From contig JAPDPX010000001.1 in assembly GCA_034506255.1 (NCBI GenBank), positions 747,567 to 811,566 on the forward strand: a stretch of 64,000 nt of DNA, in the 5' to 3' direction. Under the pieces are notes generated by a model. It was not told the origin of the DNA. It worked only from the letters and a program-made list of their open reading frames with translations, and ran no database searches. Shown piece by piece: positions 50,890-59,264 of the stretch (position 1 is its first letter; each line of letters starts with the position of its first letter). Source of the stretch: a candidate division KSB1 bacterium. Lineage in GTDB: Bacteria; Zhuqueibacterota; Zhuqueibacteria; Zhuqueibacterales; Zhuqueibacteraceae. Position numbers and translations under genes: made by a program.

Positions 50890-51372
50890 CTACCACTGAA
50901 TTTTTAATTTGCCGTACTCGATCTCGGGCCAGGGCATGGCCCGCCGACCGGAGGCGGTGGTGAGCACCAGACTCTCCGCCGTGACGGTTTCGATCACCCC
51001 CTCCAACTCGCGGGGCGCCTCCAGTCCGCGGCGGTGCAGGCGCACAGTCCGGCCGAGATTCCTCTGGAAGTCCCGCAGTGTGCGCAAGGGCCGGTCAACG
51101 CCCGGGGAGGAAACTTCCAGGCGATAGCGACCGGGGACAAGGTCGCCCGCGTCGAGTTCATCGCTGATGGCCTGGCTCAGTGCGGCGCACGTGTCCAGTT
51201 TGACGCCGCCGTCCGCATCGACAATGATGCGAACCACTTTGTTACTGCGGCCGCCTTTAAGCTCCAGGTCGATGAAATCGAGACCAAAGCGCTCCACCAC
51301 AATCGGCGTGATGAGGGGCAGCAACCGTTCTCGTAAGGAATCCATCGCCACCAGTCCGTTTTGCCCTGCCAT
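50890..51372 (-). CDS. rimP: Ribosome maturation factor RimP
   Basis: RimP is needed for 30S maturation. The 160-residue protein has the N-terminal fold (PLITPIVVERFGLDFIDLEL, VVRIIVDADGGV), the conserved LEVSSPGVDRPLRTLRDFQRN and an SH3-like C-terminal domain. The gene is the first of rimP-nusA-infB; a G-rich stretch precedes ATG 51372. The promoter at 51424-51452 and a hairpin at 51381-51413 form its leader. Confidence 0.95.
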   Translation of the reverse strand: MAGQNGLVAMDSLRERLLPLITPIVVERFGLDFIDLELKGGRSNKVVRIIVDADGGVKLDTCAALSQAISDELDAGDLVPGRYRLEVSSPGVDRPLRTLRDFQRNLGRTVRLHRRGLEAPRELEGVIETVTAESLVLTTASGRRAMPWPEIEYGKLKIQW

Positions 51373-51380
51373 ACCCCCCT

Positions 51381-51413
51381 ACAACAAAAAAGTGGGTCTT
51401 TTGAACCCACTTT
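51381..51413 (-). terminator. Terminator-like hairpin in the rimP-nusA leader
   Basis: AAAGTGGGT (51389-51397) and ACCCACTTT (51405-51413) form a 9-bp stem with a 7-nt loop; on the minus strand the stem is followed by TTTGTTGT with further T residues. It lies 59 bp after the stop of the TPR gene and also downstream of the promoter at 51424-51452. It may serve both as terminator of the TPR gene and as attenuator for rimP-nusA. Confidence 0.75.
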
Positions 51414-51423
51414 CAGCACGCCG

Positions 51424-51452
51424 AATATAGTGATCGGTTCACCCAATTGCAA
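51424..51452 (-). promoter_or_regulatory. Promoter of the rimP-nusA-infB operon
   Basis: TTGCAA (51452-51447), 17 bp, TATATT (51429-51424) on the minus strand, 20 bp after the stop of the TPR gene. Transcription should begin near 51417, so the hairpin at 51381-51413 is within the first 40 nt of the message. Confidence 0.75.
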
Positions 51453-51471
51453 GCCCTTTTTCCCGCCCCCC

Positions 51472-52146
51472 TCAGGAGCGTAACTCCGCCTGCAGCAACC
51501 TGGCCTCCTCGACCTGTTTGGCTTCCGGATACTCCTTCAGCAACAGGGCCAGCACCCGCGCCGCCTCGGTGGATTTTTGTCCCAGGTAATAACAGCGCGC
51601 CGCCTTCATGTACAATTCCGGCGCACGGTAACTGTCGCGGTGATCTCTGGCAGCCTTCTCATAAAGCTCGCCCGCTTTGGCAAAATCGCCGCGCTCATCG
51701 TAGGTTGCGGCGATGCCGGCGGCCGCAATGATGCGCAGGATCGCGTCATCGCCGTAATCATCCAGGTATTGACGAAAGTACTTCTCCGCATCGGCATAGG
51801 CCTTCTTCTGGAGAAAGGCGTTCGCCAAGTAGACGGTACCGACCGCAGCACTGGGCGTGCCGTCGTAGTTGTTCACCAGCTTCAAGAGCGTGTCGATGGC
51901 AGCCTGGGTTTGTTGTTTTTCGTAGGAGGTTTTGCCATGCGCCAGCAGCACGGAAGCAAGATTTTCCTGGGATTTTTGATAGTGGTTGTACCAAATCACA
52001 CCCGCGATCACAACCGCCACCGCGACCGCCCCCAACAGCAATTCCCGGCTATGCTGGCTGACATAGTCACTCGCCTGAAACCAGACAGTCACCAGCTTGT
52101 CTTGTTTGAGTTCACGCTTGGTCAGGCGTTTTTGCGGTTTCAGCAT
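51472..52146 (-). CDS. Membrane-anchored TPR protein (YfgM-like)
   Basis: The 224-residue product has a basic N-terminus (KPQKRLTKRELKQDKLV), one membrane helix (LLLGAVAVAVVIAGVIWYNHY) and a periplasmic TPR domain (ASVLLAHGKTSYEKQQTQAA, TVYLANAFLQKKAYADAEKYF, DFAKAGELYEKAARD, MKAARCYYLGQKSTEAARVL). This layout is that of YfgM/TPR_21-type proteins, which in E. coli are linked to the Sec translocon and periplasmic chaperones. It follows tRNA-Arg by 50 bp and ends next to the rimP promoter. Confidence 0.8.
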   Translation of the reverse strand: MLKPQKRLTKRELKQDKLVTVWFQASDYVSQHSRELLLGAVAVAVVIAGVIWYNHYQKSQENLASVLLAHGKTSYEKQQTQAAIDTLLKLVNNYDGTPSAAVGTVYLANAFLQKKAYADAEKYFRQYLDDYGDDAILRIIAAAGIAATYDERGDFAKAGELYEKAARDHRDSYRAPELYMKAARCYYLGQKSTEAARVLALLLKEYPEAKQVEEARLLQAELRS

Positions 52147-52196
52147 CGTACAGATTCCTTCAATGATGATGGTCTTTCGGCGTTGCCTGCCGGCAG

Positions 52197-52272
52197 TGCC
52201 CCTAGCAGGATTCGAACCTGCGACACAAGGTTTAGGAAACCTCTGCTCTATCCATTACTGAGCTATAGGGGC
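52197..52272 (-). tRNA. tRNA-Arg (anticodon CCU)
   Basis: Read on the minus strand, the acceptor arm GCCCCTA pairs with TAGGGGC before the discriminator A. The D arm is GCTC...GAGC, the anticodon loop TTCCTAA gives anticodon CCT (decoding AGG), and the T arm is GCAGG-TTCGAAT-CCTGC. The 3' CCA is not encoded. The 76-nt length is normal. Confidence 0.96.
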
Positions 52273-52409
52273 GGTATTTTCCAAAGCGGCGCCCAATGTA
52301 GCAACTTTGCGGAGCGGATGCAAGGCCTTTTCCGGATGGCTGGCGGATGCGTTGGGCCACCTCATGCCCGTCTGCCCGCGCTGGGCGCAATGTTATCCTG
52401 CCATCCGCC

Positions 52410-52934
52410 CTATTCCCCTGCGACGTGAATCAGCGCGTGCACGGGATAGCCCGCGAGCTGGCGCCGGCCGTTGAGAAAATCCAGTTCGATGAGGAAGCCC
52501 AGGCCGATGACTTTACCGCCAAGTTGCTCCACCAGACGGGCGGCTGCCGCCGCGGTGCCGCCGGTAGCGAGCAAATCATCAATAATGAGGACATTCTCGC
52601 CTTTGTTGATGGCGTCGAGGTGCATTTCGAGGGCGTCGGTCCCGTATTCGAGCTGGTATTCTGCACGCACGGTCGCAGCCGGCAATTTCCCGGGCTTGCG
52701 CGCCGGCACGAAGCCGGCCCCGAGATGCCAGGCCAGCGGCGCGCCGAAAATGAACCCGCGCGACTCAATGCCGACCACTTTGTGCACCGGCTGGCCAGCG
52801 AAGCAGCCGGCCAATTCTGTGATCGCCATCTGGAAGGGCTGTGCCTCTTTCAACAAAGTGGTGATGTCTTTGAATCCAATGCCCGGCTTGGGAAAGTCCG
52901 GCACCGTGCGGATATAGCGCGCCAAATCACTCAT
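52410..52934 (-). CDS. apt: Adenine phosphoribosyltransferase
   Basis: Apt salvages adenine to AMP with PRPP. The 174-residue protein from ATG 52934 (GGGGAG five bases upstream) has RTVPDFPKPGIGFKDITTLL, the adenine-binding VVGIESRGFIFG, KPGKLP and the PRPP motif VLIIDDLLATGGTAAAA. It follows the acylphosphatase gene by 17 bp. Confidence 0.96.
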   Translation of the reverse strand: MSDLARYIRTVPDFPKPGIGFKDITTLLKEAQPFQMAITELAGCFAGQPVHKVVGIESRGFIFGAPLAWHLGAGFVPARKPGKLPAATVRAEYQLEYGTDALEMHLDAINKGENVLIIDDLLATGGTAAAAARLVEQLGGKVIGLGFLIELDFLNGRRQLAGYPVHALIHVAGE

Positions 52935-52951
52935 GCCTGCTCCCCGGAGCT

Positions 52952-53227
52952 TCAATCAACGATCTGAAAATGGTTGAACTTGTTGGTTGCGGGCAGCCAC
53001 TCGACCTCGACGTTCTGCACCGTGGAGTAGCGGGAACCCTTGCGCATGGCGCTGATGAATTCCTGCAACTCCAGCTCATCACCCTCGGCCATGATCTCCA
53101 CCCGGCCGTCGGGCAGGTTCTTGACCCAGCCGCCAAGGTAGTGTTGGCGCGCCGACTTGTTCACGAAGTAACGAAAGCCCACGCCTTGCACCAGGCCCTG
53201 GACATATAAATGGACGCATTTCTTCAT
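52952..53227 (-). CDS. acyP: Acylphosphatase
   Basis: The 91-residue protein hydrolyses acyl phosphates. The signature VQGLVQGVGFRYFV includes the catalytic Arg, and GWVKNLPDGRVEIMAEG the catalytic Asn. The C-terminal strand (EVEWLPATNKFNHFQIV) is normal. It lies between a LOG-family gene (stop 3 bp upstream) and apt. Confidence 0.95.
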   Translation of the reverse strand: MKKCVHLYVQGLVQGVGFRYFVNKSARQHYLGGWVKNLPDGRVEIMAEGDELELQEFISAMRKGSRYSTVQNVEVEWLPATNKFNHFQIVD

Positions 53228-53230
53228 GGA

Positions 53231-53698
53231 TCATCCTATCGCTTGAAACGCCAACTGCACTGCTTCCGCCGGGGTGGCAGCGGTTCTCACACCCGGAACA
53301 ACAAATTCAAGATGCAAGCCGATCACCGTCTTGCCGAATTTCAAACCAAAAGCGATTTCGGAAAGTGTGCCATGGCCGCCATTGATGGCAATGAGCGCAT
53401 CTGCGCTGCGCGCGATGATGACGTTGCGCGCCTCCAGCAGACCGGTCACGATCTTGAGATCGACGAAGGCATTTGCCTCCGCTTTCGACTCTCCCGGCAG
53501 GATGCCGATGGTCAGGCCGCCGGCGGCTTTGGCGCCTTCACACGCCGCTGCCATCACCCCGCCGCGGCCGCCACAGATCAGGGCCGCACCGCCACGCGCG
53601 ATGCCCTCCCCCACCTGGCGCGCCAGCCCGGCGATTTCCGCGCTGCACCAGCTGCCGCCGATGACGCCAATCAGTTTGTTGATGTTCGAAATTGGCAC
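53231..53698 (-). CDS. LOG-like/TIGR00725-type nucleotide-binding protein
   Basis: The 155-residue product belongs to the SLOG superfamily of Rossmann-like proteins: KLIGVIGGSWCSAE at the start, ALICGGRGGVMAAACEGA, LTIGILPGES, and ALIAINGGHGTLSEIAFGLKFGKTVIG. Relatives include LOG phosphoribohydrolases that release cytokinin-type bases and uncharacterised TIGR00725 proteins; the PGGxGTxxE motif is changed to NGGHGTLSE, nearer to the latter. The start is GTG 53698, with AGAGG just upstream; the frame is open further but reads as non-homologous sequence. Neighbours acyP and apt do not settle the function. Confidence 0.85.
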   Translation of the reverse strand: MPISNINKLIGVIGGSWCSAEIAGLARQVGEGIARGGAALICGGRGGVMAAACEGAKAAGGLTIGILPGESKAEANAFVDLKIVTGLLEARNVIIARSADALIAINGGHGTLSEIAFGLKFGKTVIGLHLEFVVPGVRTAATPAEAVQLAFQAIG

Positions 53699-54076
53699 CT
53701 CACCTCTGCCTGGATGAAGCACCGCAGCGTTGCGGCCTGCGCAAATATCGTGCAGATGGCGATGCTGCAAGAGCCCAATTGGCAACCCGGCATTCGCCGG
53801 CAGGGTCATCCATATTGAGATTAAAGCGAAAATTCCATTTGTTGCCTGTCCGAAAAAGTTCCTGTCTCGGCTGAGCCGGTTCTTCCCAAACGCCGTAAGC
53901 TGTGCAGAACCGGGGCATTCCTCTGCAATGGCCGGGCCGTTGCAGAAACACTTCGTCATGAAGTTTTTGCTTTCGGACAGACGTTATATCAGGCAATGCC
54001 GTCAATTCCGTTGCTCCTGCCGGAAACCACTTCGGGCGGCTTGATTCCTTTGTGTTTTGAACCGCCCTTCACTGCG
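53699..54076. other. Intergenic region between asnS and the LOG-like gene
   Basis: About 380 bp with no gene I can support; the open frames on both strands lack protein-like features. A weak AT-rich hairpin (ACTTC-GTCAT-GAAGT, about 53950) follows asnS at some distance. No clear promoter was seen. Confidence 0.5.
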
Positions 54077-55420
54077 TCAGGGATAGAGCCGGTGCATCAA
54101 ACGTGCAAAGGGAATGGTCTCCCGCACATGATGCAGCCCGCAAATCCACGCCACTGTGCGCTCGACACCCAAACCGAATCCGGCATGCGGCACCGAACCA
54201 TAGCGCCGCACGTCCAGGTACCAGCGAAACGCCTCCAGCGGAAGATTATGCGCTTTGATTTTGGCTTCGAGCGTGGCGAGATCGTCCTCGCGCTGGCCCC
54301 CGCCGATGATTTCACCATAGCCCTCGGGCGCCAGCACGTCCACGGCCAGTGCCTTGTCGGGGTTTTCCGGATCGTTTTTCATGTAAAACGCTTTCACCGC
54401 GGCGGGATAACGGTGCACCAGCAGCGGCTTGTCAAATTGCTCGGTGAGAAAGGATTCATCCGCGCCGCCAAGATCATTGCCCGGTTGAAACGGCGGCGCC
54501 TCCCGGGAGCGGGCATAAGCCACTGCCTCCGGTGTGGTGAGCAGCCTGGCGGCCTCGTCATAACTCAAACGCGGAAACGGCCGCCGGATGTTCTCGAGCT
54601 TGCCAAGATTGCGCTCCAGCACTTTGAGCTCTTCCCGCCGGGTCTCCAGCACACGCTGCACGATGAATTCGACCAAATGTTCGGCCAGCTCCATGTCGCC
54701 CTCAAGATCCATGTAGGCCACCTCCGGCTCAACCATCCAAAACTCGGTAAGGTGGCGGCGCGTTTTGGATTTCTCGGCACGGAAGGTCGGGCCGAAGCAA
54801 TAGACTTTGCCGAACGCGGCGCATCCCGGCTCCATGTAAAGCTGGCCGCTTTGCGTGAGATAGGCTTTCTCGCCGAAATAATCGGTTTCAAACAGCGTGC
54901 TTGTGCCCTCGCAGGCCGCCGGCGTGAAGATGGGGGCGTCGAGCAGCACGAAACCCTGGGTGTCGAAAAAGTCGCGAATCGCCTTGATGATGGCGTGGCG
55001 CACGCGCAAAATCGCATGCTGGCGCGAGGAGCGCAGCCAGAGATGGCGGTGATCCATCAGAAACGTGTCGCCATGTTCCTTGGGCGTGATGGGATAATCC
55101 TGCGCGAGGTGCACAATCTCGATATTCTTTACCAGCAGTTCGTAGCCGCCGGGCGCACGCTGATCTGCGCGCACCGTGCCGGTGGCGACAAACGAGCTTT
55201 CCTGGGTGAGCTGCTCGCAGCGGCGGAAGATTTCTTCGCCGACGTCTTGCAGGGATACCACGCACTGGATGATGCCGGTGCCGTCACGCAGCAACAGAAA
55301 CCACAGCTTGCCTTTGTGACGGGCATTGTAGAGCCAGCCGTAAAGTTTGACTTCCTTGCCGGCGTATGCCGCAATGTTTTCGATGTAGATTTTTTCCCGG
55401 TTGACAAGAGCGGGAATCAT
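54077..55420 (-). CDS. asnS: Asparaginyl-tRNA synthetase
   Basis: The 447-residue protein is a class IIb synthetase. The N-terminal OB fold binds the anticodon ([26 protein letters not shown]). Motif 2 is [21 protein letters not shown], and motif 3 is [27 protein letters not shown] and the Asn-specific insert [13 protein letters not shown] argue for AsnRS rather than AspRS. The start is ATG 55420, with GGAG six bases upstream. Having AsnRS means Asn-tRNA can be charged directly. It follows gpsA by 87 bp. Confidence 0.94.
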   Translation of the reverse strand: MIPALVNREKIYIENIAAYAGKEVKLYGWLYNARHKGKLWFLLLRDGTGIIQCVVSLQDVGEEIFRRCEQLTQESSFVATGTVRADQRAPGGYELLVKNIEIVHLAQDYPITPKEHGDTFLMDHRHLWLRSSRQHAILRVRHAIIKAIRDFFDTQGFVLLDAPIFTPAACEGTSTLFETDYFGEKAYLTQSGQLYMEPGCAAFGKVYCFGPTFRAEKSKTRRHLTEFWMVEPEVAYMDLEGDMELAEHLVEFIVQRVLETRREELKVLERNLGKLENIRRPFPRLSYDEAARLLTTPEAVAYARSREAPPFQPGNDLGGADESFLTEQFDKPLLVHRYPAAVKAFYMKNDPENPDKALAVDVLAPEGYGEIIGGGQREDDLATLEAKIKAHNLPLEAFRWYLDVRRYGSVPHAGFGLGVERTVAWICGLHHVRETIPFARLMHRLYP

Positions 55421-55507
55421 GGGTCGCTCCGATTGGATGAAAGTCCTTTGAGAATTGCCGGCAGCAGCATGAGCTGCCACGCTCACCACTGCCGCTGCCC
55501 CGCGCCT

Positions 55508-56548
55508 TCATGCGAATCTCTCCATTTTCGCTTCGCGCGTCATCAAATCATTCACGGCTTGCCGGGCATTTTTTGCCTTGAACAAGACCTGGTACACTTC
55601 CCGCGTGATGGGCAGGTCGAGATTTTGTTTCAGGGCGAAGGCGTGCATCGCTTGCGTGGTGCGCACGCCCTCCGCCACCATGTTCATGTTTGCCAGCACC
55701 GCCTGCAACGGCTGGCCGCGGCCCACGGCCTCGCCCACCGCACGGTTGCGGCTTTTTTTGCTCATGCAGGTGACCACCAGATCGCCCATGCCGGACAAGC
55801 CCGCAAAGGTGATCGGTTCCGCACCGAAACAGGCGCCCACCCGCGTCATTTCCACCAGGCCGCGGGTGATGAGCGCCGCTTTGGTGTTGTCCCCAAAACC
55901 GGCGCCGTCGCCGATGCCCGCTGCCAGGGCAATGATGTTCTTCAGCGCACCCCCGAGTTCCACTCCGATGATGTCATGATGCGTGTAAACACGGAAACAA
56001 GGTCCCATCAACAGCGCCTGAACTGTGCGCGCCACCTCGAGGTTCTCAGCGGCAGCCACCACGGCCGTGGGAAGATCACGTGCCACTTCCTCGGCCAGGC
56101 TCGGCCCGGAGAGCGCCACAATAGCATGCTGCCGCGGCAGGCTGGCGGCGATCACCTGGCTCATGCGCAAATCCGTTTGTGGCTCGAGACCCTTGACCGC
56201 GCTGATGAGAATGGTATCTGCTGGCAGCACCGGCAAGCGGGGCACCACCTCGCGCAGCGTGTGCGAAGGCGTGGCAATCAGCACCACATGAGCGCCGGCA
56301 ACCGCATCCGCCAGATCAGCCGTGGCCCGCAGGCTTTCTGGCAGCGGCAAGCCGGGCAAATAAGCGGGATTGCTGTGCTGCGCATTGATTTGTTGCGCCA
56401 GGGCCGGTCGCCGGCACCACAGCCGCACCACGTGACCGTTGTCACACAAGCGCTTGGCCAGTGCCGTGCCCCAACTGCCTGCGCCGATGACACCAACTTT
56501 TGCCAAGAGCCGTTCCACAGCAGATTCAATCCCTCCCGGAATGACCAT
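55508..56548 (-). CDS. gpsA: Glycerol-3-phosphate dehydrogenase [NAD(P)+]
   Basis: GpsA reduces dihydroxyacetone phosphate to glycerol 3-phosphate for phospholipid synthesis. The Rossmann motif KVGVIGAGSWGTALAK is near the start, with SAVKGLEPQTDLRMSQV, ALSGPSLAEEVA, the catalytic Lys in GVELGGALKNIIALAAGI, and GLSGMGDLVVTCMSKKSRNR. ATG 56548 gives 346 residues; a TTG 51 bases further in (just before AKVGVIGAG) would fit relatives better, but its SD is weak. The upstream gap carries a 15-bp stem-loop at 56627-56671. Confidence 0.94.
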   Translation of the reverse strand: MVIPGGIESAVERLLAKVGVIGAGSWGTALAKRLCDNGHVVRLWCRRPALAQQINAQHSNPAYLPGLPLPESLRATADLADAVAGAHVVLIATPSHTLREVVPRLPVLPADTILISAVKGLEPQTDLRMSQVIAASLPRQHAIVALSGPSLAEEVARDLPTAVVAAAENLEVARTVQALLMGPCFRVYTHHDIIGVELGGALKNIIALAAGIGDGAGFGDNTKAALITRGLVEMTRVGACFGAEPITFAGLSGMGDLVVTCMSKKSRNRAVGEAVGRGQPLQAVLANMNMVAEGVRTTQAMHAFALKQNLDLPITREVYQVLFKAKNARQAVNDLMTREAKMERFA

Positions 56549-56626
56549 CACACTCGGCGCGCTGTTGCATGAGCCAGGGCACGGTTACTTTTGGAAAAGG
56601 GATCTCCACCCTGCTGTCATCCCGGG

Positions 56627-56671
56627 AATCTTGTGAAGACCCTGGCAAGCCGCCCGGTCTGTCACAAGATT
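56627..56671. repeat. Stem-loop between purM and gpsA
   Basis: AATCTTGTGA (56627-56636) pairs with TCACAAGATT (56662-56671), extended by AGACC/GGTCT with a one-base bulge, around a 14-nt loop. It stands 53 bp after the purM stop and 79 bp before the gpsA start. There is no T tract on either strand. Confidence 0.55.
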
Positions 56672-56723
56672 TGCGAAAATGATGGTTTGAGAAGCATCGT
56701 GGGGATTTAAAATAACCGACTGC

Positions 56724-57728
56724 TCAAGGTGCCAGCGTGACTTCACCAATGATCCAGTTGGGCTCGCCAGCGGTTTGCAAGTAGTTTTGCACGAATGCGA
56801 CGGACTCCGGCCGGACGATAATCACCAACCCGATCCCCAGATTGAAAACTCGTCGCATCTCCTCCGCGGGCACGTCTCCGTATTGCTGCAGCAATTTGAA
56901 AATCGGCGGCCAGTCCCATGCCTGCCAGTCGACTGCCAGGCCGAGCCGTGGTCGCAGCAGCCTTTTGGTATTGCCCACAATACCGCCACCCGTGACGTGC
57001 GCAAAGCCGTGCACGCCCTCGTGCCGGCGCAAGCCAGCGATGATCTTGCGATAACTGCGGTGCGGCTGCAGCAGCACCGCGGCCACCGTGTCACCCAATT
57101 CGGCGCGATATACGTCCCCTGCCAGCGCAGGATTTGAGGCGATGATTTTGCGGGCCAGCGTGTAACCATTGGTGTGCAGGCCGCTGGAGGCCACACCGAT
57201 CAAAACATCGCCCGCATTGATGTTTTCACCCGTGATGATGCCGGCTTTCTCGACCACGCCGACGATCGTGCCGGCGAGGTCAAATTCACCGGCCTGATAG
57301 AGGTCGGGCATCTCCGCGGTTTCGCCGCCCAGCAAAGCACACCCCGCTTCCTGGCAGGCCGCCGCCATGCCACCGACCACCTCCGTCACTACGGTGGGAG
57401 CCAGTTTGCCAAAAGCGAGATAATCGAGAAAGAACAAGGGATCCGCCCCGCCCACCATGAGATCATTGACGCAGTGATTCACAATGTCCCAGCCCAGGCC
57501 GCGATAGCTCTGCTGCTGGCAGGCGAGCTTGACTTTGGTCCCGACGCCGTCAGTGCTGGCCACCAGCACCGGCAGATGGTAATCCTGCCGCGGAAATTGA
57601 TAAAACCCGCCGAACAGGCCGGGGCCGTGTAACACGTTGGGCGTGTGCGTGTGGTGCGCCAGCTCGGCAATCTTCTGTTTCGCCGCGTCGCTCGCTGAGA
57701 GATCAACACCGGCCGATTTATAATCCAT
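56724..57728 (-). CDS. purM: Phosphoribosylformylglycinamidine cyclo-ligase
   Basis: PurM (AIR synthetase) closes the imidazole ring in purine synthesis. The 334-residue protein has DYKSAGVDLSASDAAKQK, VASTDGVGTKVKLA, the ATP-binding DIVNHCVNDLMVGGADPLFFLDY, LLGGETAEMPDLY, GVASSGLHTNGYTLARK and HVTGGGIVGN. Its ATG overlaps the DUF4416 stop by 11 bp, which implies translational coupling. No other pur gene is present here. Confidence 0.96.
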   Translation of the reverse strand: MDYKSAGVDLSASDAAKQKIAELAHHTHTPNVLHGPGLFGGFYQFPRQDYHLPVLVASTDGVGTKVKLACQQQSYRGLGWDIVNHCVNDLMVGGADPLFFLDYLAFGKLAPTVVTEVVGGMAAACQEAGCALLGGETAEMPDLYQAGEFDLAGTIVGVVEKAGIITGENINAGDVLIGVASSGLHTNGYTLARKIIASNPALAGDVYRAELGDTVAAVLLQPHRSYRKIIAGLRRHEGVHGFAHVTGGGIVGNTKRLLRPRLGLAVDWQAWDWPPIFKLLQQYGDVPAEEMRRVFNLGIGLVIIVRPESVAFVQNYLQTAGEPNWIIGEVTLAP

Positions 57729-58254
57729 CTGCTGCTTTCAGTCTCTCGAAGTATTTGCGGCGCGCCGCGCCGAAAAACTCCAAATGTTGGGGATGTTTGT
57801 AGTCAGGATAGGTCCAGGGATTGGTCTGGAACGCACCGTCCCTGACATAAAGCTCGACATCGGCATAAATGCCGCGGCCCAGGTAAATGCGATGCGCAAA
57901 ATTTTTGGTGGTGGCGAGCACCAGCTTGGCGGGGTCGAGATAGCCGGGATCGAAATTGATCCGGCGCTTGCCCGCCACACAGTGCTGTTGCTCCCAGCTT
58001 ATCGCCCGGTGTTTCCATTCCGGTAAATCGGCCGGGTCGATCAAACAATCGAAAAGCAGGAACACCTTGCGCAAGTCCGGCCCCATCTCCGCGCGATAAT
58101 AATCGCTGAAAGTGAAGGCGAACGCCGGACTTTGCAGCAGCAGACTGCCGCAGCGTTCCTGCGTCAACTGCACAATCTCCTGATCGCTGTATGCTGGTGC
58201 ATAGAGCACGGCGAGAAATAATGCCGCGGGCGCGGGCGGTTTGACGAGTCCCAT
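57718..58254 (-). CDS. DUF4416 family protein
   Basis: The 178-residue product matches the DUF4416 pattern: GLVKPPAPAALFLAVLYAP at the start, FTFSDYYRAEMGPDLRKVFL, LIDPADLPEWKHRAISWE, RRINFDPGYLDPAKLVLATT, HRIYLGRGIYADVELYVRDG and NPWTYPDYKHPQHLEFF. The function of the family is unknown; it is soluble and found mainly in deep-branching Gram-negative phyla. ATG 58254 follows the CPBP stop by two bases, and the stop overlaps purM. Confidence 0.9.
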   Translation of the reverse strand: MGLVKPPAPAALFLAVLYAPAYSDQEIVQLTQERCGSLLLQSPAFAFTFSDYYRAEMGPDLRKVFLLFDCLIDPADLPEWKHRAISWEQQHCVAGKRRINFDPGYLDPAKLVLATTKNFAHRIYLGRGIYADVELYVRDGAFQTNPWTYPDYKHPQHLEFFGAARRKYFERLKAADGL

Positions 58255-58256
58255 GA

Positions 58257-59132
58257 TCAGGAGGCAAAGGCCAATACCAGAAACAGAACCAGCACCAGAA
58301 CAAAGTGCAATATGTATGCGGGGTAGATCGAACCGGCCTTGAGGGTGATCCACCCGGCGGCTGCGCCCCACCCAAACGTCAGCAGCGCACCCACAGCCTG
58401 CGTGGGAAAGCCGGCCGCGTAATGCGCCGCGGCAAACACCGAGGCTTGCGCCACAATTGCCAGACCCGGCGGAACATGCGGCTGTGCCGCCGCCAGCAGT
58501 ACGCCGCGAAAAATCGTTTCCTCCATCAACATGCTGAAGGTGGCATACCCCAGCGCCACGACGAACAAAACATCCACCGGCCATTGCCGCGGCGTGGGAT
58601 TTTTCCCAACCCACTCGGGCCGCTGGAAATAAATCGCCAGAATCAGCGCAGCCAGCAGCAGACCGCACAACAGGGCCGGCCGGCTCCACTTGCGTGCTGT
58701 GCCCGGTGCAAGGTGCAACTCCTGCCAGGGACGGCCACTGACAAAAAACAGGCACAGTAATCCGGTGAGGATGAAGATGTTTGAAAAGGGATAGCCCACC
58801 GATAGATATTGATTCTGGATGGCCAGACTGAGGGCACAAAAGCAGAACAGGGTCAACGGCCATCGGCCATGCTGCCGCCATTCTGGAAACAATCCCAACA
58901 CGGACAAAACGCCGAGCAGAGCGGTGGCCGTCAACCTCGCTCCGAGCAGGAAGAAGGCGGCGGTGGCAGCGATGCCGGCAAGCAGCATGAAGAGACTTTT
59001 GGAGGAGGGCCGGGAAATGGTAGCGGGCACCAGCGCGGGTTGGAGGTGGATCAGAACTTCGCGATCACCGTGAGTGGTGTCAGCAAGGGTGCCGTTGACG
59101 TTGTCATCCGCACGGAAGAGTGGGTCGGACAT
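58257..59132 (-). CDS. CPBP-family intramembrane metalloprotease
   Basis: The 291-residue protein has about eight hydrophobic helices and the three CPBP (Abi/Rce1) motifs: MEETIFRGVLLA with the catalytic Glu pair, FAAAHYAAG with a His, and AYILHFVLV with the last His/Asn-type position. Relatives cleave membrane peptides or prenylated proteins, or confer bacteriocin self-immunity. The substrate is unknown. ATG 59132 is chosen over a GTG at 59174. The N-terminal 45 residues are soluble. It is coupled to DUF4416 and purM. Confidence 0.85.
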   Translation of the reverse strand: MSDPLFRADDNVNGTLADTTHGDREVLIHLQPALVPATISRPSSKSLFMLLAGIAATAAFFLLGARLTATALLGVLSVLGLFPEWRQHGRWPLTLFCFCALSLAIQNQYLSVGYPFSNIFILTGLLCLFFVSGRPWQELHLAPGTARKWSRPALLCGLLLAALILAIYFQRPEWVGKNPTPRQWPVDVLFVVALGYATFSMLMEETIFRGVLLAAAQPHVPPGLAIVAQASVFAAAHYAAGFPTQAVGALLTFGWGAAAGWITLKAGSIYPAYILHFVLVLVLFLVLAFAS

Positions 59133-59264
59133 AATGAGTTGACTGAAGATTTCGACGACGCGGCCGGCCTCCACTTCGCTGCTGGCGGGCCGTCGCGTGC
59201 AAACGCTGCCGCGCTGGTCCTCTTTGCTTGCACATTTTTTGAACGCCCAAAATAATCGAACCCG

